A stretch of DNA of 64,000 nucleotides from Dyella sp. RRB7 (lineage in GTDB: Bacteria > Pseudomonadota > Gammaproteobacteria > Xanthomonadales > Rhodanobacteraceae), in the NCBI RefSeq assembly GCF_022761115.1, contig NZ_JAKWJS010000001.1, positions 682,001 to 746,000 on the forward strand, in the 5' to 3' direction. Position 1 is the first letter of the stretch, and every line of letters starts with the position of its first letter. The position numbers and the translations under genes were made by a program. This document shows, one piece after another, positions 56,318-63,622 of the stretch. The notes under the pieces are model-generated. The model was not told where the DNA came from. It saw only the letters and a list, made by a program, of their open reading frames with translations, and did no database searches.

Positions 56318-56363
56318 GCATAAAGCATAACAATATCATGTGCGACCCACATAGTGCTATAAG

Positions 56364-56406
56364 CATAATACATTAAATTATGTTTTTAACACATTATTTA
56401 ATGTGT
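56364..56406. promoter_or_regulatory. Inverted repeats between the HTH gene and vsr
   Basis: AT-rich divergent gap. CATAAT/ATTATG (56364-56369 with 56377-56382) and ACACATTA-TT-TAATGTGT (56389-56406, perfect 8-base arms). Plausible operators for the HTH protein; the promoters of both genes must lie here. Confidence 0.5.
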
Positions 56407-56542
56407 CTTCCAGCAAGCCACCACAATAGCCGAATCCAATCTCACGGTCTGCGCTTTAATGTTGACTCGTCTAGCCGCCCGTCATCGACGCCCCGGATCT
56501 TCGCAAGCTGAATAGGTCCACGCATGCAAGAGAGATAGACCT

Positions 56543-56950
56543 GTGGATCGACTTTCTTCCGAACAACGCAGCAAGCACATGTCGCTGATCAGGTCCAAAG
56601 ACACAAAGCCTGAGAGGAAAGTACGGTCGACCCTCCATGCACTTGGCTACCGTTTCAGACTGCACAACAAGGAGCTCCCTGGAAAGCCAGACTTGGTATT
56701 CCGTGCGCGCAAGAAAGTCATCTTCGTTCATGGCTGCTTTTGGCATGGACACGGATGCAGAGGGGAGCACTACAACCCAAAATCAAACACAGAGTATTGG
56801 GTTGCGAAAATTGAACGGAACCGTCAGCGTGATAGACAGACAGCGGCTCTCCTAAGGAGACTAGGATGGGGTGTAGCTACCGTATGGGAATGCCAGCTAC
56901 GAAGGGAGAACTCATGGTTACGACGGATTCAACGATTTCTCGAACATTGA
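56543..56950 (+). CDS. vsr: Very-short-patch-repair (Vsr) endonuclease
   Basis: 135 residues from GTG 56543. MSLIRSKDTKPE, LPGKPDLVF with catalytic Asp50, VIFVHGCFWHGHGC and the C-terminal LGWGVATVWEC with zinc ligands match Vsr. The enzyme nicks T:G mismatches that arise when 5-methylcytosine deaminates. It belongs functionally with the neighbouring cytosine-5 methyltransferase. Transcribed away from the HTH-methyltransferase-endonuclease unit. Confidence 0.92.
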   Translation: MDRLSSEQRSKHMSLIRSKDTKPERKVRSTLHALGYRFRLHNKELPGKPDLVFRARKKVIFVHGCFWHGHGCRGEHYNPKSNTEYWVAKIERNRQRDRQTAALLRRLGWGVATVWECQLRRENSWLRRIQRFLEH

Positions 56951-56951
56951 C

Positions 56952-57149
56952 CTAAGAACACACCACCTCCGCGTACGAACCATTCCAAGGGCGGAAGCCA
57001 TAAGTTCGGGACAATAGTTCCCATTTCTGCTTTTCAGGCTCTTGGAATGGGTCCCGTTTCCTTGGTTTCCAACCAAAACAGTTCTCCCCCATTCGCCCGG
57101 TCCTTCGGTGCATTGCAAGTTTTTCAACTTCTGCCAGCACGCGTCCCAA
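56952..57149 (-). CDS. Possible small protein, convergent with vsr
   Basis: 65 residues starting MGRVLAEVEKLAMHRRTGRM and ending SYAEVVCS. The composition is protein-like, and the frame stays open about 110 bases further upstream without a start codon, so a longer or decayed gene is possible. No ribosome site is convincing and a second frame overlaps. No family recognised. Two bases separate it from the end of vsr. Confidence 0.3.
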   Translation of the reverse strand: MGRVLAEVEKLAMHRRTGRMGENCFGWKPRKRDPFQEPEKQKWELLSRTYGFRPWNGSYAEVVCS

Positions 57150-57894
57150 GACCTGGAAAAGCGCATGCTCTCTTTCATTTGAACCTGCGCGGCGCTTTCG
57201 CGCCTTGCCTCCCCCCCAATACCTAGACCCCCCAAGGGGTCGTCGGTGCGCCGTTCGGTTTTCATCGTTCGCGCTGTAGCGCTCACTCTTTCAAACCTTC
57301 GGACGCCTATTCCGGCTGGGATTGAAAAGCTCACTACCGCTTAGCGCGGTAGCGGCTTTATTGGGGCGTGCTCGCCCCATGCCTACTGCTGGCATTTGGA
57401 TGACCTGTTTCCTCCACGGGATTGACCGTAGGAGCCCAACAACAATGGCGCTTGCTGTTGAGTAGGGGGATTCATGGTGCATCTTTTCGCCACCACTGCT
57501 CCGGGTTCCCCCGTCCACCTTTTGGGTGGGTGTCTCTCCGGTGCCGGCTTGCCCCATTCAGTGATGTCTCACCCTTGGTTTGTCGCGGTCCTACAACGCA
57601 CACGCTACCCAAGTTCCGGCGCTGTTGCCCACAGAACAATGAACACATCATGCAGCGTCACTGGTTCAGATGGCTGCCAGTGAGAATCGAGTCGGGATCT
57701 ACTTACGCCTTCGACCGAAGCCAAAAACTATAGTCTCCTGGACGCATAGCACTGACCAGCAAACATCGAACAAACTCATCTTGTCCAATGTCGTCATCTA
57801 CGAATAACAGTTTTTCGAAACCTGTCAATCCTTCGCCATCTTGCCAACGTCTCGATGTTTGCTATGTGTAGGAAAAAGGCAACGGAGTAACAAC
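57150..57894. other. Hairpin-rich, gene-poor stretch
   Basis: About 0.75 kb without a convincing gene. Visible hairpins: CTACCGC/GCGGTAG (57334-57340 with 57346-57352) and TGGGGCG/CGCCCCA (57362-57368 with 57373-57379). Only short frames on either strand. It could hold a structured RNA, a replication or packaging signal, or decayed genes. Confidence 0.5.
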
Positions 57895-58128
57895 ATGACC
57901 GAGCTTGACCTAATCATTAAAGAGCTTCAGGAAGAGATGGAATTTTCCCGCGACATACAAAGGCAAACGGCACAAGACAGGGAAATCCAACTTGGTTTCC
58001 AGATGACGGCGATTCTTGAGAGGCTCCACGCTAGACGAGATGCCATGCAACGCCAAGGTGAAGAATCAGCCGGTGGGAAAGGTGGCTCAACGAAACTGAC
58101 ACCTAATCCAAGGAGCCTATCGAAGTGA
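57895..58128 (+). CDS. Small coiled-coil protein
   Basis: 77 residues from ATG 57895, preceded by GGAGTAACAAC. Residues 1-55 are strongly helical (TELDLIIKELQEEMEFSRDIQRQTAQDREIQ is present in substance), the tail polar. It ends with TGA in the same frame as the long open stretch that leads into the recombinase gene. No family recognised. Small helical proteins next to recombinases can be directionality factors or regulators, but nothing here proves that. Confidence 0.5.
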   Translation: MTELDLIIKELQEEMEFSRDIQRQTAQDREIQLGFQMTAILERLHARRDAMQRQGEESAGGKGGSTKLTPNPRSLSK

Positions 58129-58539
58129 AAACTTCTGGCCAAGCGAATTGACGACTTTCAGAAATCTGCGAAGCTGGTCGGAGAGAAGGCACGCATTGCC
58201 TGCACGAACCATTCAACGATACTTACTGAATCGGCCGAAGTTTATGGAGACCGAGCAAGCCTTACTTGCCGACACACTGCACACCTCAATCAACGACCGA
58301 TGAAATTGACGAACAAGCTTGCGGCCATTTTCAGATTGTCGGACACAAAAAAAGTGTCCGACAATCTGGGGAGTGTTTTGCATACATCGACGGCGATAGA
58401 CGGCGATGGATGCAAATTGGCGGGAGCCAAAACGAACCGCGACCGACCAAAGGGAGGGAGCTGCTCTCAGAACGGGAGTTCTGTGAGCGTGGGCTGTAGG
58501 AAAAAATTTTCAGCGGTCACGACGGCAGGAGTGGACCCG
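58129..58539. other. Leader between the small protein and the recombinase-like gene
   Basis: Open in the recombinase frame but with no good start. It contains the 15-7-15 inverted repeat and a ribosome site (GGCAGGAG, 58524-58531) just before the next gene. Taken as regulatory. Confidence 0.5.
58332..58368. promoter_or_regulatory. 15-7-15 inverted repeat
   Basis: CAGATTGTCGGACAC (58332-58346), seven A, GTGTCCGACAATCTG (58354-58368); perfect. Could be an operator, a terminator-like hairpin, or a recombinase core site (two binding arms and a 7-base spacer). Confidence 0.6.
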
Positions 58540-59775
58540 ATGGAAAATTTTTTCCGGAGTGCCCACACACATGCACTGGAAACCCGATGGAGCCGCGTTG
58601 CAAAGGAAGCCGACCGTACCCAGAGACCCATCGGCATCATTGCAGACAATCAGACCAGACGGGTACTGAGCGATGCGCCCAAAACTGATGTCAGTAACAA
58701 GACGGCGGAACGGTATCGGCGCGCAGCTTTGCAAATGCTAACTGATGGCCTTACGCCACTTCAGAAAGCCGCCACAAAGCAGCATCATAATTTTTTACGC
58801 GCCGCCATGAAGTTCAGCATGGTCGAAGCCATCAATGATGCACGCAGGGCATCTGAAAAAGCGCGCAAATCAGGGGACTGGGATGGGGCTGAGAAATGGA
58901 CACGGCATGCTTTTGAAGTCGGCGCAGTGCTGGACGAAATGTTCCTGCAACCCGGTCATGCCACATGGCAAGACAAAGCGAAAAAGCTAAAAGCCTCCGG
59001 AGCTTCAACTCCGAAGAGAAGCAAAAGATATGGGCCTTCGGCTCCATCTGCGCAAAGCGCCTATGTCGATGGATTGATGGTGTCCCGAACACTGGCTGAC
59101 CGACATGCGGAACGGCTTTTCCTGCTGGACCTGTTTGGCATGCGACCTGCCGAAATGATGAATCCGAAGGGGGTTCAACTGAAAACGATGGTCACCAACG
59201 GAAAGACCCAATTGGTTGCAAACATCCAGGGTGCGAAGGTCGATGCCACACGAGGTTTTGATGTTCGCCTGTGCGGTCGTGACATGGATGCGTTTAACCC
59301 AGCACAAAGGGCCTTCATCACTTTGTTGGTTGACCGCGTGAAGGCTTCAGATGGTCTAACTATTCGCACCACAGAAGCCGACTATCGGAGCCTCAACCGA
59401 TTCCTGGCAAAACTGAAACCGGGCCTTTCCTGTTACAGCTACCGTCACAAAGTTGCCAGTGACTTGAAGGCAACGAAGATAAAGCCTGCTGTGGCAGCTC
59501 AATTCATGGGCCACGCTTCGACGCAATCTCTAGAGAGTTATGGGCGACGCGGTCATGGTGGAGGTGGTCGAGGCTATTCCGCATCAACGGGAAAGCCGCC
59601 ACGCAGCCCTAAGACCCTCTCACGGGCCTCAAACATTGAGAAGCACGAGCGACGAAAACAAGTACGCGTCAACGGCAAACCCAACTTTCCGAATTCGTCA
59701 CCCAATTCAGCGTCACCCCGCTCGCCTGCCACTCATCCATCACGGGTGACGATGAAGCCGAAACCGCCCGGTTAG
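58540..59775 (+). CDS. Second tyrosine-recombinase-like protein of the island
   Basis: 411 residues from ATG 58540 (MENFFRSAHTHALE), with GCAGGAG upstream; the open frame extends 5' beyond this. The catalytic domain is recognisable: GMRPAEM (Arg202), the beta-hairpin Lys (about 233 in GAKVD), YSYRHK (Arg302; the usual first His is Tyr299), MGHAS (His325) and LESYGRR (Tyr334). The N-terminal half is helical and basic; the last 75 residues are Gly, Ser and Pro-rich. The end overlaps the convergent integrase end by 4 bases. It may act at another site, or be a regulator derived from a recombinase. Confidence 0.7.
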   Translation: MENFFRSAHTHALETRWSRVAKEADRTQRPIGIIADNQTRRVLSDAPKTDVSNKTAERYRRAALQMLTDGLTPLQKAATKQHHNFLRAAMKFSMVEAINDARRASEKARKSGDWDGAEKWTRHAFEVGAVLDEMFLQPGHATWQDKAKKLKASGASTPKRSKRYGPSAPSAQSAYVDGLMVSRTLADRHAERLFLLDLFGMRPAEMMNPKGVQLKTMVTNGKTQLVANIQGAKVDATRGFDVRLCGRDMDAFNPAQRAFITLLVDRVKASDGLTIRTTEADYRSLNRFLAKLKPGLSCYSYRHKVASDLKATKIKPAVAAQFMGHASTQSLESYGRRGHGGGGRGYSASTGKPPRSPKTLSRASNIEKHERRKQVRVNGKPNFPNSSPNSASPRSPATHPSRVTMKPKPPG

Positions 59776-61220
59776 ACCACGGTGGTTTCAAGCAAGTTTT
59801 TCAGGCCATCGACATCCAGCCATTCCCCCCACTTCAAGCCTGGAAAAAATACGGCAAGCTCTTTGGCCGTCCAAGACCGCATGTAGTGCACTTCATGCAC
59901 ATCGGGCGTGGGGTCATCGGCTTCATGGCCGACCAGTGCGCGCCGCCGTTCTGCGGACAAGTCACATCCTTGCAAAGCGTGAATCACATTTTTTCTGATG
60001 CTATGGGTTCCCAACCGTCCAAGCTGGCGACGCGGGCGGATTTTAAGCATGTCTTTTAGGTAGTAGCCAAAAGCCTTGGTGATGGCACTACCCACCCCAG
60101 CCTTGCCCGCAAGATTAAGACCGGGAAAGAACCTATCTTCCCCCGCTTCTCGGAGGTTTTCCACGCGCTCCATGACGCCAAACCTCAACAGGTCGGGATG
60201 CAAGGGGACCAACCGTTCTGAATCATCGGTTTTCACGCTTTGCCCATCGCTATCCGTGAGGATCTTCAGACATGGGTGACCATCGCGCATCTCGAAATCG
60301 CGGAGATGAATTTGCGCCACCTCACCCACACGCGCCCCGGAATAGAGCATCAACAGCATCCCCCATCGGGCGTGTTGTGTTTCAGTCCGAGCGAAATTTG
60401 CAGGGTCAAAAATGCGCTTCAGGTCAGCCTCTTCCAAGGGTTCCCAGCCGCGACCTTGGCGCTTGTGCATCTTCTTTTCACGGGCCGTCACCACCACCAC
60501 ACCCTTCACGGGGTTATTTTCAAGGTGGCCTTGCTGGATGAGGAACTTGAACAACTGGGCGCAATGGCTGACATAGCCCGACGCGGTTTTCTTCTGCATG
60601 CCGCCGTTGAGCATCAGCCCATTGGCCCACTCGGCTGCCAAAGGTCTTGATACATCGGTCACCCGCGTATCAGCCCCCATTTTTCCAATGAAGCTGTTGA
60701 GGGCACGGAGGCGGGCATCCCATTCCTTGACCGTTCCCGCTTCGGCAACGGTGTAGATGGCCAAAGCTTCTTTGAGGGTCAGCCCCTTCTTGGTGGCAGG
60801 TTTGACCTGCGCCCTGTCCCGTTCGGCCAACACCTCATTGATGGCATTGACCGAACCCAACGCTTTCAGAAAGGCGATAGCGGTTTCCGCATCTTGAGGC
60901 CCGTTGATGTTTCGGACCTCGATGGTTCCATCCGGATTTTGGATGTAATCGAATTTCGGCCCCGCCCCCTTGTTCAGCCGGTCCAAAATTTCGTCAACGC
61001 TTGGAGGGGCCTTGCCTGCCATCCCTTGGTCTCCTGTTCTGAAGGCCAAAGCATACCTATCGGCAAGTGCCAGGGCCCACGCTTGGGCTTTGATGGGGTC
61101 ATGGGTGCGCAAACTGCGCTTGATGACCTTCCCAAACCGCTCTTGCTGGGTTATCGGCACTTTCAGACGAAAGTGAAAAAGGCCGGAGGGGCAGCGAACC
61201 AGGTACGACGGTAGACGCAT
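59772..61220 (-). CDS. Tyrosine integrase of the tRNA-Gln island
   Basis: 482 residues from ATG 61220; an in-frame GTG at 61262 would put the AGTGTCCA repeats inside the gene, so the shorter start is preferred. The N-terminal part (MRLPSYLVRCPSGLFHFRLK) is of the DUF6538 arm-binding type, a SAM-like core-binding domain follows (about 145-245), and the catalytic domain has Arg297 (SGARVGE), Lys330, His406-x-x-Arg409 (THSIRK), His432 and Tyr446. All catalytic residues are present. It sits 83 bases from the tRNA 3' end, the usual place for an integrase. Confidence 0.93.
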   Translation of the reverse strand: MRLPSYLVRCPSGLFHFRLKVPITQQERFGKVIKRSLRTHDPIKAQAWALALADRYALAFRTGDQGMAGKAPPSVDEILDRLNKGAGPKFDYIQNPDGTIEVRNINGPQDAETAIAFLKALGSVNAINEVLAERDRAQVKPATKKGLTLKEALAIYTVAEAGTVKEWDARLRALNSFIGKMGADTRVTDVSRPLAAEWANGLMLNGGMQKKTASGYVSHCAQLFKFLIQQGHLENNPVKGVVVVTAREKKMHKRQGRGWEPLEEADLKRIFDPANFARTETQHARWGMLLMLYSGARVGEVAQIHLRDFEMRDGHPCLKILTDSDGQSVKTDDSERLVPLHPDLLRFGVMERVENLREAGEDRFFPGLNLAGKAGVGSAITKAFGYYLKDMLKIRPRRQLGRLGTHSIRKNVIHALQGCDLSAERRRALVGHEADDPTPDVHEVHYMRSWTAKELAVFFPGLKWGEWLDVDGLKNLLETTVV

Positions 61221-61226
61221 GGCTGA

Positions 61227-61246
61227 AGTGTCCAAGCCAGTGTCCA
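61227..61246 (+). repeat. AGTGTCCA pair beside the integrase
   Basis: AGTGTCCA at 61227-61234 and 61239-61246, 12 bases apart start to start, just upstream of the integrase ATG. Same sequence and spacing as the pair at 53692-53711. Candidate arm-type integrase or excisionase sites. Confidence 0.55.
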
Positions 61247-61265
61247 AGGGGAAGAATCTCACCCA

Positions 61266-61294
61266 TAAAAAAACCCCTGATTTCTCAGGGGTTT
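61266..61294 (-). terminator. Terminator after tRNA-Gln
   Basis: Stem AAACCCCTGA/TCAGGGGTTT (61271-61280 with 61285-61294), then a run of T when read leftward. It ends the tRNA transcript and insulates the integrase gene. Confidence 0.85.
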
Positions 61295-61302
61295 AGTACA
61301 AC

Positions 61303-61319
61303 TGGCTGGGAGACTAGGA
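61303..61319. repeat. Right attachment-site repeat within tRNA-Gln
   Basis: The 17 bases shared with 53610-53626; part of the tRNA 3' end, so integration rebuilds a functional tRNA. Confidence 0.85.
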
Positions 61320-61376
61320 TTCGAACCTAGATAAACGGAGTCAGAGTCCGTTGTCCTACCGTTAGACGATCTCCCA
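61303..61376 (-). tRNA. tRNA-Gln (anticodon CTG)
   Basis: 74 bases including an encoded CCA. Acceptor stem TGGGAGA/TCTCCCA pairs fully; the anticodon loop CTCTGAG between ACGGA and TCCGT gives anticodon CTG; T-arm GGTTCGAATCC is normal. It lies 66 bases after rpsI on the same strand. Its last 17 bases are the island attachment core. Confidence 0.95.
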
Positions 61377-61442
61377 AAACCCTGCGGAGCGGTGCGCTCT
61401 GACTTGGTGCACCGTACCGTCGAAGCAACTCTCCGAGGAGAA

Positions 61443-61835
61443 TTAGCGCTTCGAGAACTGGGTAGCGCGGCGGGCCTTATGCAGACCGACCTTCTTGCGC
61501 TCGACCTCGCGGGCGTCGCGGGTCACGAAGCCGGCCTTGCGGAGCGGCGACTTCAGGGATTCATCATACTCGATCAGCGCGCGGGCAATGCCCAGGCGGA
61601 TCGCGCCGGCCTGACCGGTGATACCACCGCCGGCAACCGTGACCTTGATGTCGAACTTGTCGGCGGCCTCGATCAGTTCAAGCGGCTGGCGCACGATCAT
61701 GCGCGAGGTCTCACGACCGAAGAACTGCTCGAGGGTCTTGCCGTTGACCGTGATCTCGCCCTTGCCCTTGCGCAGGAACACGCGGGCGGCGGAGGTCTTG
61801 CGGCGGCCGGTACCGTAATTCTGCTGGATCGCCAT
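61443..61835 (-). CDS. rpsI: Ribosomal protein uS9
   Basis: 130 residues: [50 protein letters not shown] and the C-terminal [17 protein letters not shown] whose final Lys-Arg reaches the P-site tRNA. Nine bases after rplM, same strand, the universal pairing. Intact. Confidence 0.98.
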   Translation of the reverse strand: MAIQQNYGTGRRKTSAARVFLRKGKGEITVNGKTLEQFFGRETSRMIVRQPLELIEAADKFDIKVTVAGGGITGQAGAIRLGIARALIEYDESLKSPLRKAGFVTRDAREVERKKVGLHKARRATQFSKR

Positions 61836-61844
61836 GATGATTCC

Positions 61845-62273
61845 TTAGATTTCCAGCGCCTGCGGCTGCTGAGCGGTATGCGGATGTTCGGCGCCGCCGT
61901 ACACCTTGAGCTTGCGGTACATCGCGCGGCCGAGCGGATTCTTCGGCAGCATGCCCTTGACGGCGATTTCGATGACGCGCTCCGGATGGGTAGCGAGCAG
62001 GTCCTTCAGACTGGTGGTCTTCAGGTTGCCGACGTAGCCGGTGAAGCGGTGGTACATCTTGTCGTCCAGCTTGGCGCCCGTGACGGCCACCTTCTCGGCG
62101 TTGACCACGACGATGTAGTCGCCGGTGTCGACGTGCGGGGTGAATTCCGGCTTGTGCTTGCCACGCAGACGGCGGGCGATCTCGGTCGACAGACGACCGA
62201 GCGTCTTGTCCGTGGCGTCAATCACGAACCAATCGCGCTTGACGCTTTCCGGCTTGGCGCTGAACGTTTTCAT
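61845..62273 (-). CDS. rplM: Ribosomal protein uL13
   Basis: 142 residues from ATG 62273 ([15 protein letters not shown]), the family's usual start; the frame is open 54 bases further upstream. [41 protein letters not shown] and [19 protein letters not shown] are present. Leader 62274-62337 can form CCGCC/GGGCGG near the gene, which might take part in autoregulation. Followed by rpsI and probably tRNA-Gln in one unit. Confidence 0.98.
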   Translation of the reverse strand: MKTFSAKPESVKRDWFVIDATDKTLGRLSTEIARRLRGKHKPEFTPHVDTGDYIVVVNAEKVAVTGAKLDDKMYHRFTGYVGNLKTTSLKDLLATHPERVIEIAVKGMLPKNPLGRAMYRKLKVYGGAEHPHTAQQPQALEI

Positions 62274-62337
62274 TTCAGAATACCTGGTCTGCCGCCTCAT
62301 GGGCGGTACACGTAATCGGTGGAACAAAGGCGCGAGA

Positions 62338-62366
62338 TGATAACGGAGTTTTCATCTATCGCGCAA
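62338..62366 (-). promoter_or_regulatory. Candidate promoter for rplM-rpsI
   Basis: Minus strand TTGCGC (62366-62361), 17-base spacer, TTATCA (62343-62338), about 65 bases before the rplM start. Confidence 0.45.
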
Positions 62367-62404
62367 GCCCACCGACCGGCGGGCTGCGAGCTGGCAATGA
62401 TAGC

Positions 62405-63622
62405 ATGATGAGTATGGCGCTTGAAAAGCCCCCCCATGCCCGAGAACAACATATCGCTGCCCTCGCCGACCAGTGCGTGCAGTGCGGATTATGCCTGCCG
62501 GTGTGTCCCACCTATGCGCTGGACGGCAATGAAGCCGAATCGCCGCGCGGGCGCATCGCCATTGCCGCCGCGCTGGCCCGGGGCGCCGCCGAGCCCACGG
62601 CCGAGCTACGGGAGCACCTGGACCATTGCCTGGGCTGCCTGAACTGCGAGCGGGTGTGCCCGGCCAACGTCAAATATGGTGAGCTGCTGGTGGAAACGCG
62701 CGCGCTCACCGGCCCGTCGCCCAGACGCCCGCGCGAACTGCTGGCCCTGTTGAAGCAGCCATCCTTGCTGCGGCTGGCGGCAGGCATAGGCGGCGCGATC
62801 GGCCTGGCACAATGGAAAACACGGCTTGCCGATCGCCTGCCGGCCGGCTCTGCCTGGCGGGCCGCGCTGGATACCTTGCAGGTGGACACCCAGGATGCGC
62901 TGCCGCCGTTGCGGCAAAACCCATCCGCCGGCCACCCCGTCATCGCGCTGTTTCCCGGCTGCGTGGCCAGCGTGGAGGACGCCACCGCCGAGCACGCCGC
63001 CATCATCCTGCTGGAAGCGGCGGGTTACCGGGTGACGCGCCTGCCTGCATTCTGCTGTGGCGCCATCGATCTACACGGCGGTGAGATGGCCGCGGCAGAT
63101 CGACTGGCCGAACGCGTACGCGACGCTTGGCGGGCCTCGGGCGCCGAGCAGTTGATCACCATTACGCCCGGTTGCCTGGGTACGCTGCGCCGCGCCCTGC
63201 CCGATATCACCGTGGCCGATCCCGTCACCTTGCTGGCGGCCCGCGCCGAACGACTTGCGTTTCGCCCCCTGGCGCGCCGCGTCGCGCTGCATCTGCCGTG
63301 CACACAATTGAATGTGGCGCGCAGTGAAGTGGCGCTGCAGCGGCTGCTGCGCCAGGTACCGGAGCTGGACGTCGCCGTAGTGCCGCGCCCGCCGCACTGC
63401 TGCGGCGCGGCGGGCTCGCACATGCTGGAGTTTCCCGAACGCGCCGCACGCCTGCGCGAAGGTGTGCTGGGACAGATCGCCACCTTGGCGCCACAGCAGC
63501 TGTTGTCGTCCAATATCGGCTGTCGCCTGCATCTCGCCGCAGGCATGGACGCCGATGGCCGACGCTGGCCGCACATGCACCCGCTGACCCTGCTGGCGCA
63601 GCAACTGGAGAACCCGCCATGA
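62405..63622 (+). CDS. GlcF/LutA-like (Fe-S)-binding protein
   Basis: 405 residues. Two 4Fe-4S motifs near the N-terminus ([12 protein letters not shown] and [12 protein letters not shown]) and two CCG domains (PGCVASVED with [11 protein letters not shown], and CTQLN with [10 protein letters not shown]). This is the layout of the glycolate oxidase iron-sulfur subunit GlcF. No glcD/glcE neighbour is seen, so the substrate enzyme is unknown; the gene is instead coupled to coq7 by ATGA. It may pass electrons from an alpha-hydroxy-acid dehydrogenase elsewhere. MSM (third codon) is an alternative start. Confidence 0.88.
   Translation: MMSMALEKPPHAREQHIAALADQCVQCGLCLPVCPTYALDGNEAESPRGRIAIAAALARGAAEPTAELREHLDHCLGCLNCERVCPANVKYGELLVETRALTGPSPRRPRELLALLKQPSLLRLAAGIGGAIGLAQWKTRLADRLPAGSAWRAALDTLQVDTQDALPPLRQNPSAGHPVIALFPGCVASVEDATAEHAAIILLEAAGYRVTRLPAFCCGAIDLHGGEMAAADRLAERVRDAWRASGAEQLITITPGCLGTLRRALPDITVADPVTLLAARAERLAFRPLARRVALHLPCTQLNVARSEVALQRLLRQVPELDVAVVPRPPHCCGAAGSHMLEFPERAARLREGVLGQIATLAPQQLLSSNIGCRLHLAAGMDADGRRWPHMHPLTLLAQQLENPP

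Noticed and set aside
53610-61319. Retron, CRISPR array or prophage structural genes in the island
   Set aside because: No reverse transcriptase, no regularly spaced repeats, no capsid, tail or terminase motifs were found.
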